Of a stretch of DNA of 64,000 nt, positions 1 through 11,672 are shown piece by piece. Numbering within the stretch: position 1 is the stretch's first letter; each line of letters opens with the position of its first letter. The notes below the pieces were generated by a model. It did no database searches and was not told where the DNA came from. It saw nothing but the letters and a program-made list of their open reading frames with translations. This DNA comes from Paraspadella gotoi (Eukaryota > Chaetognatha). The stretch is taken from the NCBI GenBank assembly GCA_051294375.1, contig CM119264.1, positions 5,811,621 to 5,875,620 on the forward strand. The letters run 5' to 3'. A program made the position numbers and the translations under genes.

Positions 1-473
1 CGATGTCGCCCGCTGAGCGGATCGAAGACGCGTCGAACGACGCTCTGCCGCTTTTCCCATTCCTCCTTAGTCATGGGAGCCATCGAGCGGGAAGAGGGAG
101 CGGGGGAATGGGAGGTCTGGTTTGCGGCGGCGGCGGCAACGAACTGGGAAGACGACGAATCAACGGGTCCGATCGATCTTTCAGATCGCGTCGGTTGTTC
201 CCACGCCCTTTTCTCATTTTTCTTCATTTCATTTTTCTTTTTCTCTTTCTTTTTCTTTTTTCTTTTCAACTTTTTTTTCTCTTTGCGGCAAGATCTCGAC
301 GACGACGACGACGATGTCGAAGATGGTGACGAAGATCGTTTCTTTTTGCGAAATAGAGATGTGGACTTAGTTTCCCGCTCGTCGGACTCCTTATGTTTTT
401 CAGGTCGCCGCTTTTTTCGTGAGCGTCTCTCATCATCGTCCGAATCATTTTGTCGTTTTTTGCTCTTCCCCAT
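1..473 (-). CDS. ARL6IP4: ARL6IP4/SR-25-like nuclear protein, 5' part (3' end outside window)
   Basis: The frame is open from an ATG at 473 to the window edge (about 157 residues) with no intron. The first 100 residues are basic and Ser/Arg/Lys-rich: MGKSKKRQNDSDDDE, then a poly-Ser run and long Lys/Glu stretches, as in SR-type splicing proteins. The visible C-terminal part reads MTKEEWEKRQSVVRRVFDP followed by LSGRHR. This matches the start of the conserved C-terminal block of ARL6IP4 (SR-25, SRrp37), a nuclear speckle protein linked to splicing. The rest of that block lies beyond position 1, so the family call rests on about 25 residues. The small zinc-finger gene ends 380 bp upstream on the same strand. 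Confidence 0.72.
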   Translation of the reverse strand, partial: MGKSKKRQNDSDDDERRSRKKRRPEKHKESDERETKSTSLFRKKKRSSSPSSTSSSSSSRSCRKEKKKLKRKKKKKEKKKNEMKKNEKRAWEQPTRSERSIGPVDSSSSQFVAAAAANQTSHSPAPSSRSMAPMTKEEWEKRQSVVRRVFDPLSGRH

Positions 474-852
474 CTCAACTAAACAAAGGAAATGACTGTT
501 TACGATTGTATATCCTTGCAGTTAAGGTTTCCTATTGGCTACTTTTAAAAATCCATTCGAGAAACACATACGTAATTATAGGAGGGCAATAATAATCATA
601 ATAATCATAATAATAATCATCCCTTATATAAATCAATCAACAACAACGACGCGAACACTCATCAACGTGCAAGAAAGTTCGAAAATTGTAATTATATCGG
701 TTCCTAATAAAAAGTAAAATTTTAAAACGTGAACTTTAAAACATGATTTAACATAAAAAACAATAACATAAAATAAAATTTTGAACAAACACGATTTCTC
801 AAAATACAAGCGGCGCGGCGCGGCGATTCTCGGCTCGATCTGAGATTCCTCT
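474..852. other. Intergenic, AT-rich, with a short AAT/ATC microsatellite
   Basis: There is no coding signal. A short run of imperfect AATAATCAT units lies at about 588-622. The stretch separates the stop of the small zinc-finger gene from the ARL6IP4-like start. Confidence 0.5.
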
Positions 853-2588
853 TTAAGAATCCGTCTCCATCACCTTGGAGCCGACCCCGTGCTTTTCGCG
901 GTTGTGCTCCATGACGCCGGTCCGCCCTTGAACGTCCACTTTGCAGTCGCGGCAACGAAAGAACAATCGACATCCTGAATAGCGACAAAACTTCGCCGAT
1001 ACAATTTCAGACTAAAACGAAACTAACAACATCATAAAATACACACCTTTGATATAAACGTCCCACTTCTGGTCAACCACCAAGGCGTCGTCGTCGTCGC
1101 CGTCGTGGTCCTCTTCTTCCTCAAGTTCGTCCTCGCAGCCTTTACCCATATTTTCGATGGCCTCAACGTCGTCGGGCGTGAGACCCAACTATCAAAAAGT
1201 CGAGAAATGAAAAAAAAGTAAAGTCACCACAAAAGTAAAGAATTGCTCTAAAATTAGATATAAGTGACATTTTAACGGGAGAATAAGAGAAGAAGAAGAA
1301 GAAAAACGCGACTGACCTGCTTAACGACTTCGTCGGGTACCCGCTGACACACCAAGTAGACGTCGGTGGCGGCGTCAAGGTACGAAGGGTTCGTCACTTT
1401 GTGTTTCTGTTAAAGAAACATTCTTTGACAGAGAAGAAAATATATGAGAACATGTCTTTCCGACCAACCTCTTTAAGATGGGCATGAAATTCGTTGAGGG
1501 TGTTGTACTTGATCTCAGGGCCGCATCTGTGACAGTGATAGCGATGCAACTTGAGATGTTCACTCATCACGTGGTCGACTACGACGCGGGGATCGTCGTT
1601 GTAGAAAAACTATGTGACATACGACATGACATACTTAGCAAACTGTTGAAACCACATAAAAACAAAAAAAAAGATTCTTGGTGGTGAATTTTAAACACGC
1701 ACCTGACTGCATTTGGGATGTCGTGGGCAGAGAATCTTGGCGGGCTTTTCCGCTGCTGCCCTGGTCACCGTCCCGTAAGATCTCGGTACCCGCGGTTTAG
1801 GCATATCCTCTCGATAAGCGGGATTCTCCTCGGGCACAACGCAAAACCGAGAGGCCTGTTTGACGCTACGAGGAAGGGCTTTGGTACGCAGCGGGTCGAA
1901 CTTGTCTCGTCTTGACCACTGGTGACTGTGCTCTTTCGTCATGTGATCCTCGGCGTTGTTAAAAAAAGGAAAAGCCCTTTCGGGAGCTGGGCAGATTGCG
2001 CAAGAGTAGCGCCTCTCGTTCTCATGAGTAGCCATTAAATGGTCTTCTACGATGGCGACAGAATTGAAACGCTCGTCACAAAAGGGGCACTTGACGCTGC
2101 TTCCAAGCGGACGCTTGCGAACACCCGGGCCCCAGGTGCTATTACCACCGGAAACGCTGCCGCTGGCTCCGATGCCGCCACCGGCGCCGCGACCTCTACC
2201 ACGTCGGGCGGGCGAAGAAACGAGTGATTCTCGCGAATCTTTCTTCCTCTTTTTCTCCTTCAACGCTTCCTCATGATCAAAGTCGGGATCATCGTCTGAA
2301 TCGTCCGTATCGTTACGAGCGCCGCGCTTTCGCGGACTGGATTCCTGTAAAATAAAGGGCAATTGCATTAGTCTAATGAGCAATTGAGCATTTAAATTAT
2401 AAATCTAAAAATAAACTAAAAATGTGACAAGTGAGAAAGAAAAGTGGAAGTTGACCTTTAGTCTCATTTTAAACCAGCGAAATCACCTCATCTACATCTT
2501 TAAACTTCTCCTTCGCAACGGCAGCGGCGCGACGTCGCAGCTTGATTCCCGACAACGCCTCCACCACTTTTTTAGACGCATCATCCAT
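853..2588 (-). CDS. C2H2 zinc-finger protein, 412 aa, six exons
   Basis: Exons on the minus strand are 2588-2487, 2344-1703, 1609-1469, 1406-1317, 1188-1047 and 974-853. All junctions are GT-AG and the phases agree, giving 412 residues. The start MDDASKKVVEALSG is the first ATG. Residues 35-100 are acidic then Arg/Gly-rich (RGRGRGAGGG). Cys/His pairs follow: CPFCDERF...HLMATH, CAICPAPERAF...HMTKEH, CPRHPKC...HVMSEH, CHRCG...HAHLKEKH, and CRDCK...HNREKH near the C-terminus. Exon 5 carries an acidic tract (EEEEDHDGDDDD). Nucleic acid binding is likely from the fingers. I do not recognise the family, and the odd finger spacing suggests it is not a KRAB or ZAD type. Its start is 225 bp below the NDUFA6 stop. 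Confidence 0.85.
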
Positions 2589-2812
2589 GATAGAAAGTCA
2601 CTTCGTTTTGAAAACCGATTGTACCTGGCTCGATAAGAGGTTCAGTCAAAAACAAATCCGCAAACTCGGCCGAATAAAAAACAAGTCAATGTTATAATCG
2701 AAAAAAGAAAAGACAGAAAAAAAAAACTTTTCCCCATTTTCATCATCCGAAATAGTCGAGAAAAAAGGCTTTTTCTGTTTTCGACACTGAAGAAATTCCC
2801 TCCGTCGAGGGA

Positions 2813-3298
2813 CTACCCATCCTGCTTTCCCATTATAAATGCGCTCATAAAGTCGTCTGGCATTTCTGGCTTGGTGTATTCCCCCGAGAATAGGCGGGTC
2901 ATTATGTGATGTTTCTGGGACCAAATATGCTTGACCTCGATCAAATCCTGTTGGCCTTGAGCGACTAGCAAATCGATCGTTCGTAGATCCTTGACGTTCT
3001 TATACTTGACGAACTGCTCTTTGATGGCCACTTTGCATTCCTGCAAAAAAAAAATAAATGAATAAATAAAAAAAAATTAAAAAAAATAAAGGTAATCTTG
3101 CAACTGTTTGGCCACATCTTCACACCGCACCTTCGTATCTTTAGGAATGTCGTACTCGTACGGCAAGCGATCTCCGTAACGAATCCAGGCGCGATAAAGA
3201 TTCAACACTCGTCGTTTGGCTTCCTTTCGATCAGTGGAGTAGATGGGCTTCACCGCCTTGATCAAGTGCGCAGAAGAGGAGGGGAGGCGAGATGCCAT
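2813..3298 (-). CDS. NDUFA6: NADH dehydrogenase (ubiquinone) 1 alpha subcomplex subunit 6 (LYRM6)
   Basis: There are two exons, 3298-3131 and 3040-2813, giving 131 residues (the human protein has 128). The start is the ATG of MASRLPSSSAHL; the frame also opens upstream at a GTG but without an ATG. The LYR motif is in RRVLNLYRAWIRYGD, followed by DIPKDTK, then ECKVAIKEQFVKYKNV and DLRTIDLLVAQGQ, which align without gaps to insect and human B14 when the donor after AAG at 3131 is used. The end DDFMSAFIMGKQDG matches the family's DFLSKF tail. This accessory subunit sits on the matrix arm of mitochondrial complex I and binds acyl carrier protein through the LYR fold. Confidence 0.95.
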
Positions 3299-3899
3299 GG
3301 CCCCGATGGAGGAAAGAGTCACCCCAGTAACTGATTCGCTGATTTCAGCACGATCCGGTCATAAGTCAGCGCATTCTTAAACTTAACTTGCGAAGAGAGA
3401 ATGCATGAATACAAACGATTTGTCACACTGACAAAAAATTTTAAATTTAAGTCGCCCAAAAAGTTTATTATAGCTAAACAAATTTTGGCACGTAACGAAT
3501 CATATTTATATATAATATAAATCATTGTGTTTTAATCCTTTCTTTCGTTGTGATATAGATTATAAATAAATCGTAGTTGCTTCTAATTTCAAACTTTGTG
3601 AATATTTGTCTCTAATAATATAAATCATATTTATAGACCTATCGACGGACAGGGTCGGCCTTGTGATGTGATTGCTTGTCGTCTTCGCGAATCATCAGAA
3701 AGGCGACGAATTACAGATGGCAATTTGATTTTTTTTGTTTTACTTGGCCAAAGAAAAAAGAAGATCGAATAAAATATGATAAATCTTCGTAGAGATAGCG
3801 TAAAACACTGCAAATCAATACATAGTAAACTACGTCTTAGTTCTGAGGAAGAATGCATGCAAAATGTTTCGTAAATATTAAAATAACTATAATTATAAA
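3299..3899. other. AT-rich intergenic stretch
   Basis: I see no conserved coding sequence here. A 75-codon frame at 3631-3858 on the minus strand lacks any recognisable motif and I do not support it. The stretch probably includes the NDUFA6 promoter or 5' UTR. Confidence 0.4.
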
Positions 3900-4430
3900 C
3901 TAGTTAAAATGATCATGGAAGGATTTAAAAGTCAAATTCATAAAATCCAACTGCACAACAAAATATTTTTCTTTTACGCTCTGCCCTGGAAAGCGAATCT
4001 GGTTCCAGCTATTCATCAGCCTCTGTGGGAAAAAAATGAGGCATGAGGATATAGACTATAGACTCTATAGTATAGAGTTATTATGATCATTGATCAAGAT
4101 GGAAAAAATTCAAGAAAAAAGACGATAAAACAGAGATAATTTGGAAAACCGATGACTAGTTAATGGTTAGCAGGTTTTGAACATTAATAACAGCAACTCC
4201 CGAAAACATTACCTTGTTGATATCGAGAATCTGGAATGGCACGGCAACAAAAAAAATAATTCTTAAGTGAGAACTAAGTCTACGATTGTTCGCCTAATCA
4301 CTAAATACAGTAATCGGTACTAATACAGTCGTGAGCGAAATAAAAACAATTACACTGTATAACAACTACAAGAAACACGAAATAAAAAAAAAAATACTTC
4401 CAAGCGTTCGACCATCGCACAGGACTGCAT
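3900..4430 (-). CDS. Possible 57-aa gene or 3'-UTR exons with an 18-nt micro-exon, just after PFK
   Basis: On the minus strand, three exon-like pieces share phase 0: 4430-4398 (MQSCAMVERLE), 4230-4213 (ILDINK) and 4022-3900 (RLMNSWNQIRFPGQ... to a TAG). Acceptors are CCATTCCAG and TTTCCCACAG; donors are AAG|GTAATG and GAA|GTATTT. The middle piece is only 18 nt but has good signals on both sides. The ATG is only 3 nt past the PFK stop, so these may be exons of the PFK 3' UTR, an alternative PFK tail, or a tiny downstream gene. I do not recognise the peptide. The splice signals are better supported than the coding potential. Confidence 0.3.
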
Positions 4431-4432
4431 TA

Positions 4433-7040
4433 TTAATCTTCTTCTCCCACTGAACCCAATGTACCCTCGATCATGTAAGTGTCGAGATGTTTGGCCAGAA
4501 TTCTCATCAGGGGGCGAAGCCTCAACCACCACTGTTCCTTCGGGATACGATGCTCAAAGTCGGTGACCAGCTCCAGTTGTGACGACGGAGTAAAGGTCTT
4601 GTGACGTGCGACGATGCCGATGACGACGCAAGATTCCGGCGACGAGCGCGCGTCTTCGTCTTCCTCGAGCATTTCGAGGATCCACTCGACGGCGGCGGCG
4701 GCGAGCTTAGTTGCCATGTTACGATCGAAGGGGCTGGGGTTGCCGCCCTGTTGAATGTGGCCGAGAACGCAGGTTTTGGCAGTGAAGTTGCCCTTGCCGT
4801 CTTCGTTGTAAAGGCGGGTTATGAAATCCGTGGTGTAATTCTTGTTGGCCTGCTCGGCACGCAGCACGAGGGAACGTTGGACGCCGTCTTTAATTTTCGA
4901 CTTGACGTGGTCCACGTCGTTCTGCAGATGCTTTAGAGTGAAAGGCTCCTCAAAGATGTAGGCCTGATCGGCGCCGCCGGCTATTCCCGCCATCGTAGCC
5001 AGATATCCGCAGTAGGCTCCCTGGGTCTCCACCACAAAGACGCGCCTCTTGGATCCCGTGGCGCTCTGCTTTAGCTTGTCCACACAGTTGGTAATCTCGT
5101 TCAGGGCCGTGTCCGCGCCCACGGAGAAGTCGGTGCCGGGCACGTTGTTGGAAATTGTCGCCGGCAACATACAGATGGGAATTCTAAGGCCGGGAAATTT
5201 ATCGCGACTTTCTTGCAGAATCGAAATCGCGCGAAAACCCTCGAACCCGCCAACGACGAAGAGACCGCAAATTTTGTGCTCCTCGAGACGTTGAGCGATG
5301 AGTTCCTTCACGTGGTCATCGGTAGGGAGGTTCCTTTGGCAACCGAGCACGCTTCCTCCAACGGAGTTCCACTGGATGATTTTCTTGGAGTCGAGATTGA
5401 CAATGTTGTCATTGATGAATCCTTGAATCCCGTCGTGCACGGCTTTGACGCCGAATCCCCTGCAAAAGGCCATCTTGGCGAAGGCTCGCGTGGCGGCGTT
5501 CATCCCGCCAGCCGGTGCGCCGATGTGTACGACCGCCAGGTTTCGTGGTCGATCTGTCTCCGATGCTGCTCCGCCAGAGGCGCAAGCCAACTTCTTGTAG
5601 GTAAGCAGATTATTAAGAAAACTTCGACCGCGAAGAGTTGCGGCTTCGACGAAGTTTTTCGCGTCCATCGCCTCTTGCACGGATTTGGTGAGTTTGACGC
5701 ATTGCATCAACGGGACCCGAATGGCCTGGTTCCCGCTGAGAGAGATGACGCAGGGTTCCGTCATGGGCGTGGCCTCCATGAGGGCGATAACAGCCTCGGC
5801 ACCGAGTCGGGTGGCAAGAGTGCGGTCAAAAGCCGATGGCGCTCCGCCGCGTTGAACGTGACCCAAAACGGTCACGCGTGTATCGAGACCCAATTTGTTG
5901 GAGCAAATATCCTTGACGTAATTCGCTGAGATAGGTTTCCCGTCTTCGTCCTGCGCCCCTTCAGCGACCAGGATGATGTTGAGGCGCTGTCCGATCTCCC
6001 GACACTTTCTGAGATGGTCGCAAAAGGACGACTCCCAGTCGCTCTTGGGCGGATCCTCGGGGATGAAAATGTAGTCGGCTTCGCAGGCGATACCGGCGAC
6101 CAGGGCCAAGTAACCGCAGTGTCGACCCATGACTTCGAGAACGAAGGAGCGCCGATGGGAGTCGGCCGTGGTTAGGATGGCGTCGACGGCCTCGACGATG
6201 CGGTGGAGGGCCGAGTCAGCGCCGATCGTCATATCAGTCCCGCAAAAGTCGTTGTCGATGGAGCCAACCATCCCGACGATGTTGAGGTGGGAAGCGGAGG
6301 CAGCTTGCTCCGCGCTTACCTCCCCGCCGGCCACCAGCTCCTCCAGCAAATCCGGCCACTGTTCCTTGAGGCGGGAGGCTCCTGTTAGACTACCGTCGCC
6401 GCCGATGCAGACGATGTTGGTGATACCGCGGAGAACGAGGTTCTTGGCGGCTTTTAGGACGCCTGAACGCGTCCTCATCTCTTGGCAACGAGCGCTGCCG
6501 ATGACAGTACCGCCTTTTTGGATGATGTTGGTAACGTCGGGCCAATGGGCCTCTATGATGTGGTCACCGCCGTCCACCATTCCCTGATATCCCTCGCGAA
6601 TGAGGAAGACTCTTGCACCCACGAAGAGACCCATGCGGACGACGGCGCGGACGGCGGCGTTCATTCCTTGAGAGTCGCCGCCCGAAGTGAAGACGGCCAA
6701 GACTTTGCCTGGAAATTAAGTCGGATTTCAGCTAAAAAAGAAAAAAAAATGCAACAAAAATATAAATAAAAGGTGAAGAGAAACATAAATATATAAGAAA
6801 GATTTTAGCCTCACCCGCGTAAACGCCCCTCGTTATATCCATGTGTGAGGGTCGCGAAACACCGATGGTCTCCACCGGGCTGCTAAAACTGCCCACGCTG
6901 GCACGACTTGACGGGGTGGTCGGGCTCGTCGGGGTGCTTGGGTTCGACTTTTCCTGAAGCGACAATCGCATGGTATTGGCCTCGTGCCAAGTCGTGCTCG
7001 AGCGACGTCGAGTCTTCATCGCGCCTGCCGCCTTCGACAT
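4433..7040 (-). CDS. PFK: ATP-dependent 6-phosphofructokinase, eukaryotic double-domain type
   Basis: There are two exons, 7040-6815 and 6708-4433, giving 833 residues. Exon 1 encodes a Ser/Thr-rich N-terminal extension of about 75 residues (TPTSPTTPSSRAS), a likely regulatory tail. The enzyme converts fructose 6-phosphate plus ATP to fructose 1,6-bisphosphate in the cytosol, the committed step of glycolysis. The N half has the catalytic motifs: TSGGDSQGMNAAVRA, GGDGSLTGA, GSIDNDFCGTDMTIG, GRHCGYLAL and GHVQRGGAPSAFDR. The C half repeats them in degenerate form (GAPAGGMNAATRAF, VVGGFEGFRA, ATISNNVPGTDFSVG, GHIQQGGNPSPFDR), as expected for the allosteric fructose 2,6-bisphosphate half of animal PFKs. 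The second exon of 2276 bp has no intron, unusual beside the split neighbours. The protein ends TYMIEGTLGSVGEED. Confidence 0.97.
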
Positions 7041-7623
7041 CTTCTTTACGGTTTTTTATCCGAGATTTAAATAAGAAAAAAATAAAAACCTGAGGTAGGT
7101 GGCATCATTCAAGACGTCTAAGAAAATTAATTAAAATTTAATAAAAACTTAATTTCTGGTAAAAAAAAGTAAAAATCAACGGGTAACGTTTTATAATAGA
7201 CACATTTTCCCCCGATTCTTTGATGGAAAATTCAAAAGTGAACACTGATATAGGTAATAATAATATAGGTAATAATAAAATTTAGGCCCTTTTAAAGAAA
7301 TTATTTTCGCATAACAATATCAAAATTTTGATTGAAATTATTTGATATGATACAAATTTTAGGGGGCAAACCTTGCGGACAAAAATCCAATCGAGATTCC
7401 ACAAGAGTTTGTTCCTGACAAAAATAGTTTCATTATGCGATTTCTGTATATAAGAAGATATGTATTTTCCAACTATTTTAAAATGAGATAGATCAAAGAA
7501 GAAAAACAAATCAAGGAAACGAAAAAAAACGTGTCTATTACTTAGGCACTTGTAACGATAACGAGGAACGAAACAAAAACGTTTCAGGAACTTGAAAATA
7601 TTTTTTAACTAAAAAAAAAATGG
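7041..7623. other. Intergenic PFK-POLA2 stretch holding a small TIR element
   Basis: This AT-rich stretch holds no gene. It contains the short inverted-repeat element at 7197-7537 (listed separately). The remainder is the presumed PFK upstream region. Confidence 0.5.
7197..7537. mobile_element. Small TIR element with ends like the THOC7-intron hAT-like element
   Basis: The left end starts TAGACACATTTT and continues to a CCGATTCTTT block. The right end is AAAACGTGTCTA, so the termini are inverted. The first 25 bp resemble the terminus of the 39168-41600 element (TAGACACATTTAAATCCG, then ATTCTTT). Flanking octamers do not match, so the copy is old or the target duplication has decayed. I see no coding capacity. 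Confidence 0.45.
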
Positions 7624-10600
7624 TCAGATACGAAGGATTTGCGATCGAATGGGTTTCGAGTTCGAGGGATCAGAGGAGACGGAGATTCGACAAAAAGTCC
7701 CCGCGACTTTGCCCTTCGCCAATCTGCCCGGATTTAAGCAGACGCATCCGGAAACCTCCTTGATGAACTGAATGCAAATTCACGATCCTGGTTAATTACT
7801 TAAAAGAGAAGTCCGCATGAAAATTCTCACGACAACCTGCTTCAACTCGGACGGGAGAATCAGAATGTGTGGTTTCTTGGCCAAAAAGCCGTGTTGCTCG
7901 AAGAGAGCGTAGTCCATGTTAACGTCCTCGCTGGGAAACGAAAATAAATGCAGCATAAAAAAATGTTGCATTTTTTGGAACTTGATCAATGACAATGGCC
8001 TCATATTCACCTCGGTGGATGGAGTGGATAGAAAGACTGCTGCGAAAGAATGTGACCGCAAAGTCGAGCTAATCGATCAGAATTCCCAGGGGGAAAACTG
8101 ATCTCTTCGGCGCCCAGGTGAAAGAGGACATCGGTTGAGGTGATGCCCACTAACAAGCCCCCTGATGAAAACACGTTAAAACTAAGTTTCAATCTAAATT
8201 TTATCCCTATTATTGTCAACGCACGCGTAAGTCTTTTATACTCACCGATGGAAAGCAGCGAAGGATCCCAAAAGGACTGGAGGCGAGAATCGACGGGGAA
8301 AGGAAAAGGCGGCTGAGGGTAGACGAAGGAATGATGGACGTCGCGAAGGGACGGGACCATGATGGCGCGACAGGCTCCGTCGTGGGTGTCCATTTCCGTC
8401 TTGATAAGGTCGACCACTTTGACGAAAAGGTCGCCGAAAGTCACGTCGCCCGCCTTGAAAGAAAAGCGCTGAATTGAAGTTTCCAAAATAAAAAGCAATA
8501 GGAAATGATCTGGGAGGCTTTTTTTTTCAGAGAGAGAGAACCTATTAATTAGTACATTAGTGTATTTACTTGACAATTGTTATTAACAACGAGTTCATTT
8601 TTCGCGTCTAAAAACGGGCCGAGAAAAACGCAAATTTGAGGTCGATGTTCCCGCACAAGGCTGAGAAAGTCCTGTAGAGGTTCGTAGGCGTCCGAATCTG
8701 GTCAAAGAACAACATCTTACATACACGTAAAAGTAAATTTGGCACACGGCCCGAGGGTCCTACCAGCGGTTGAGAATGGTCCCGCGGCCACGAAGATCGT
8801 CAAATCTTCCCTCAACGAGGGAAGGGGCATCGATTCCGGCGACAGCGGAGAAAACGACTTTGAGACGACAAAGCACTTGCCCGACGGGTTCGTTCCCTGG
8901 AGCAAGACGGTCTGACCCGGGAAGAGGGAAAAGGCGGGCAAGTTGGCGACGTCGAGCTGGACGACGGCGCCGGCCGACGCATCCCGCGTCCCTTCGAGCA
9001 AGAGACTCTTGGCGTTGAGACGCCCGAGGCCGTCGCAACAAACCCGACCCCCGACGACAGTGGGCACGTGATGGGCCGCGCCTAAGTGCGCCAATGAATC
9101 GACGTCGTGGAGAGAGGCGAGAGTCTCTAAGAGTTCGGAAGAGGCCGCGTCAAGAATGTCGGCGATTTCGCCTGGCCGTTGCATCATAAAGGCAGAGGCC
9201 TTGGGTGGACGGTCTGAAAAGCAGCCCTGGACGTCGACCACGCCCACCGCGACGGGGAGACCGGAGGAAGACGAGGCGTCGCGTGTCCATTTCGTCGAAG
9301 GGGGACAATTGAAAGAATCGACTATCTGTGAGATTTGAATTTAAATAAGCGTGAAAAAATCGAAAACCTGAAAAAAAAATCTTAAAAGCATAAGGATCGT
9401 CGCAATCGCATAAGAAAAATCTGGATTGACGACAAATTTTGATACTAGAAAAAAATTTGAGAAAAGAAAATTAATTTATAAACAGAAAGAAAAATTCTAT
9501 TTTGCAATTGTCATTAAAAAAAAATAAGTACCTTAGAAAATTAAAGTTAGTTTCCCAAAAAAAAAAATTGTCAAAAAAAATAATAAAGTACTAAAATTAA
9601 AGTTACAGTTTTTGGAAAAAAAAGAGAGAAAAAAAAAACTTTTTCATTGTCAAAAAATAAACTGATCAGCAGACGCAGCCCCAGAGAAAAAAAATGAAAT
9701 AAAAACCCGATGTTGCGATAGCAAAATGATAACATGCACAAATGAAAAAAAAAAAGAGAGAAAGAGAGAGAGAGAAAAGCCAAATCGTTTTCCGACAAAT
9801 CAGCAGCGGCAAGAGCAGAGGCACCCAGAAAAAAAGAAATCAAAAGGCAGCAGCAGAAGCAGCAGGAGAAAAGAGAGAAAAAGAATAAGCCCCTGCAGAG
9901 CCAGCTGCAGAGAATGAAATCGCAAGGCAGCTGCAGAAGCAGCAGGAGAAAAGAGAGAAAAGAATAAGCCCCTGCAGAGCTAGCTGCATTCTCGTTTTTT
10001 TTCCCTTTCTCTATGAATCAGTGACTAGGGAAAGAGAGAGGGAGAGTGACATGTAATTAAAAGAGAAAAGAGAGAAAAAGAAATATAAAAATAAAAGAGA
10101 GAAAATTTGTTTGTTTTGATAAAACGTAAACAAAACATATTTAATAACTGTCCAGACTCAATTTTAAGCACATCGATGATGAGAAGCTGTATATAAATTT
10201 TCAGCTTCATACACCCAAATTTAATCATAAAAAAGGCGATCTATAATTTGGAATGCCGACGACGACGACGACTACGCCACTTATGCGCAAAAGCATTACA
10301 ATATCGTCGCGAACGCTAAGCCATTGCGACGATAAAAAAGTAAAAAAAAAACCCACTTGGCCTTTGTTCGTTCTCGATTGGTAAGTCTGGGACGGAGTAA
10401 AGGGCGAAGTGGTAACGTCCCCACGAAACAACTCGACCTTCGGACCGCGCGCCACGCGAGGACTACCGGTCTCAGAGACGAGTCTTTTGGTTCCTTCATC
10501 GTCTAAATATAATATAATATAACATATAACCGATATAAAAATGACCTCTTAATAATCAATAAATCGTAATCAGTAATCACTAATGAAACAAATTCGAAAT

Positions 10601-11672
10601 GATCACCGTCCGGCGAGGCGTGCAGTCGCTTGGCGAGCTTATCCCGGTTCTGAGGCGTCGCGTAACCGGAGGCGATGTCAAGGTCGGCGTCAGACTCTTC
10701 CGCGAGGGGACGTTGGCGGTTCAAGCTGGGCGTTAAACTCGCGCCCGTCAGTCGCGGCTCCTGGCAAAAAAAAATTATGACTTTCAAAAAGCATGATTTA
10801 TGTGAGACTCGCGATAATTTTTTTAATTTTAAACCGTAAAATTAAATGCTCCACAAGTTCGCAGTTTCGTTAATTCTATAAATAAAAATCTTAAAAGTTC
10901 AGTGATTTCGCCAGACGTTACGATCAAAGAAAATTAATTAAAAAATCTGAAAAAAAACAAAAAAAACAACAAAATATTGATATAATAGTAATTGATTGAT
11001 TCATGTAATAATAATTGATTGATTGATGTAATAATAATTGATTGATGCAATAATAACTGATTGATATAATAATAATATATATAAAATGATTTTATAAATA
11101 AAACAAACATGAATATAAGAATATGAAATATGAATCAGAGACAGTTTGAGTTTAGTTTTGACAACGATTTTATTTAAAAAAAAAAAAAATCTTGCTGAAT
11201 AGAAGCTATATCTAAATTTTTAACTTCCTATGGTTACACACTTGAGCTATTTTCAATGTTAAAACAGCCAATTCCGGCATTCGCCCGTCTGGCGAGATAA
11301 AAAAAACGTAGTACAACAAACTTTGCCTTTTTTATCCCCTTCGGAGTTGAAGTGGCTGTGTTTTTTGTCGACTGTCCGATCCAAGCCTCGAACGGAGACA
11401 AGAGTTCGAGTGAAAGCAATTTCTCCGTGACTTTTTTCACGTTGGAATAAGCCATCCATTGATTGAACACATCCTCGGCGCTCATACAGTATTTGTCGCA
11501 GAGATCGATCATTTTCCGTCCGGCCTTAAACACAAGATAACCCTGGTTTGTCTCTTTCGTTCTTTGATCACGAAGGGGGGAATGTCGAGATAGAATGACC
11601 CACCTGATCGTCCAAGGTCAAGTTGAAAGATTCGAACTCCACCTCAAGATCGTCCCGACTCACGCTCACCAT
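7624..11672 (-). CDS. POLA2: DNA polymerase alpha subunit B (primase complex B subunit)
   Basis: Ten exons join in phase: 11672-11604, 11524-11327, 10760-10607, 10502-10357, 9325-8764, 8697-8570, 8453-8246, 8161-8011, 7930-7837 and 7767-7624. The product has 617 residues (human 598). Residues 1-80 match the N-terminal helical domain (LEVEFESFNLTLDD, IDLCDKYCMSAEDVF). The linker has TPSQTYQSRTNKGQ. The OB and inactive phosphodiesterase domains carry SLFPGQTVLLQGTNPSGK, VFLGPFLDAKN, VPSLRDVHHSFVYPQPPF, TSTDVLFHLGAEEIS, LPSELKQFIKEVSGCVCL and NPGRLAKGKVAGTF, ending QILRI. The subunit tethers primase and Pol alpha at origins. Exon 2 appears to end at AAG|GCAAAG, a GC-AG intron, the only choice that keeps phase. 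Introns 9326-10356 and 10761-11326 hold TIR elements. Confidence 0.95.
9396..10333. mobile_element. Non-autonomous TIR element (family R3, copy 1) in a POLA2 intron
   Basis: The left end ATCGTCGCAATCGCATAAG and the right end (reverse complement TATCGTCGCAATGGCTTAGC) form terminal inverted repeats about 938 bp apart. The interior is purine-rich and AT-rich, with no long frame. It contains a direct duplication of about 70 bp (9846-9911 and 9922-9988, both with CCCCTGCAGAG and CAGCTGCA). A second, interrupted copy lies in the MAT2B intron. The landmarks shared by both copies are AAACGTAAACAAAACATATT, TTCATACACCCAAATTTAAT and GCGATCTATAATTTGGAA. Confidence 0.75.
10905..11299. mobile_element. TIR element (family E6, copy 1) in a POLA2 intron
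   Basis: The left end reads TTTCGCCAGACG and the right end GCCCGTCTGGCGAGATA, which are inverted repeats. Inside is a run of imperfect ATTGATTGATG-AATAATA units (about 10978-11085). The same ends and interior recur in a spastin intron at about 47838-48363. The element lies directly against exon 2 of POLA2, whose donor is the unusual GC site. Confidence 0.7.

Noticed and set aside
3-495. Plus-strand frames over the ARL6IP4-like exon
   Set aside because: They are antisense shadows of a frame that matches a known family; their sequence is low-complexity Phe/Ser read from the opposite strand.
5213-5929. 238-codon plus-strand frame
   Set aside because: It is wholly antisense to the catalytic exon of PFK.
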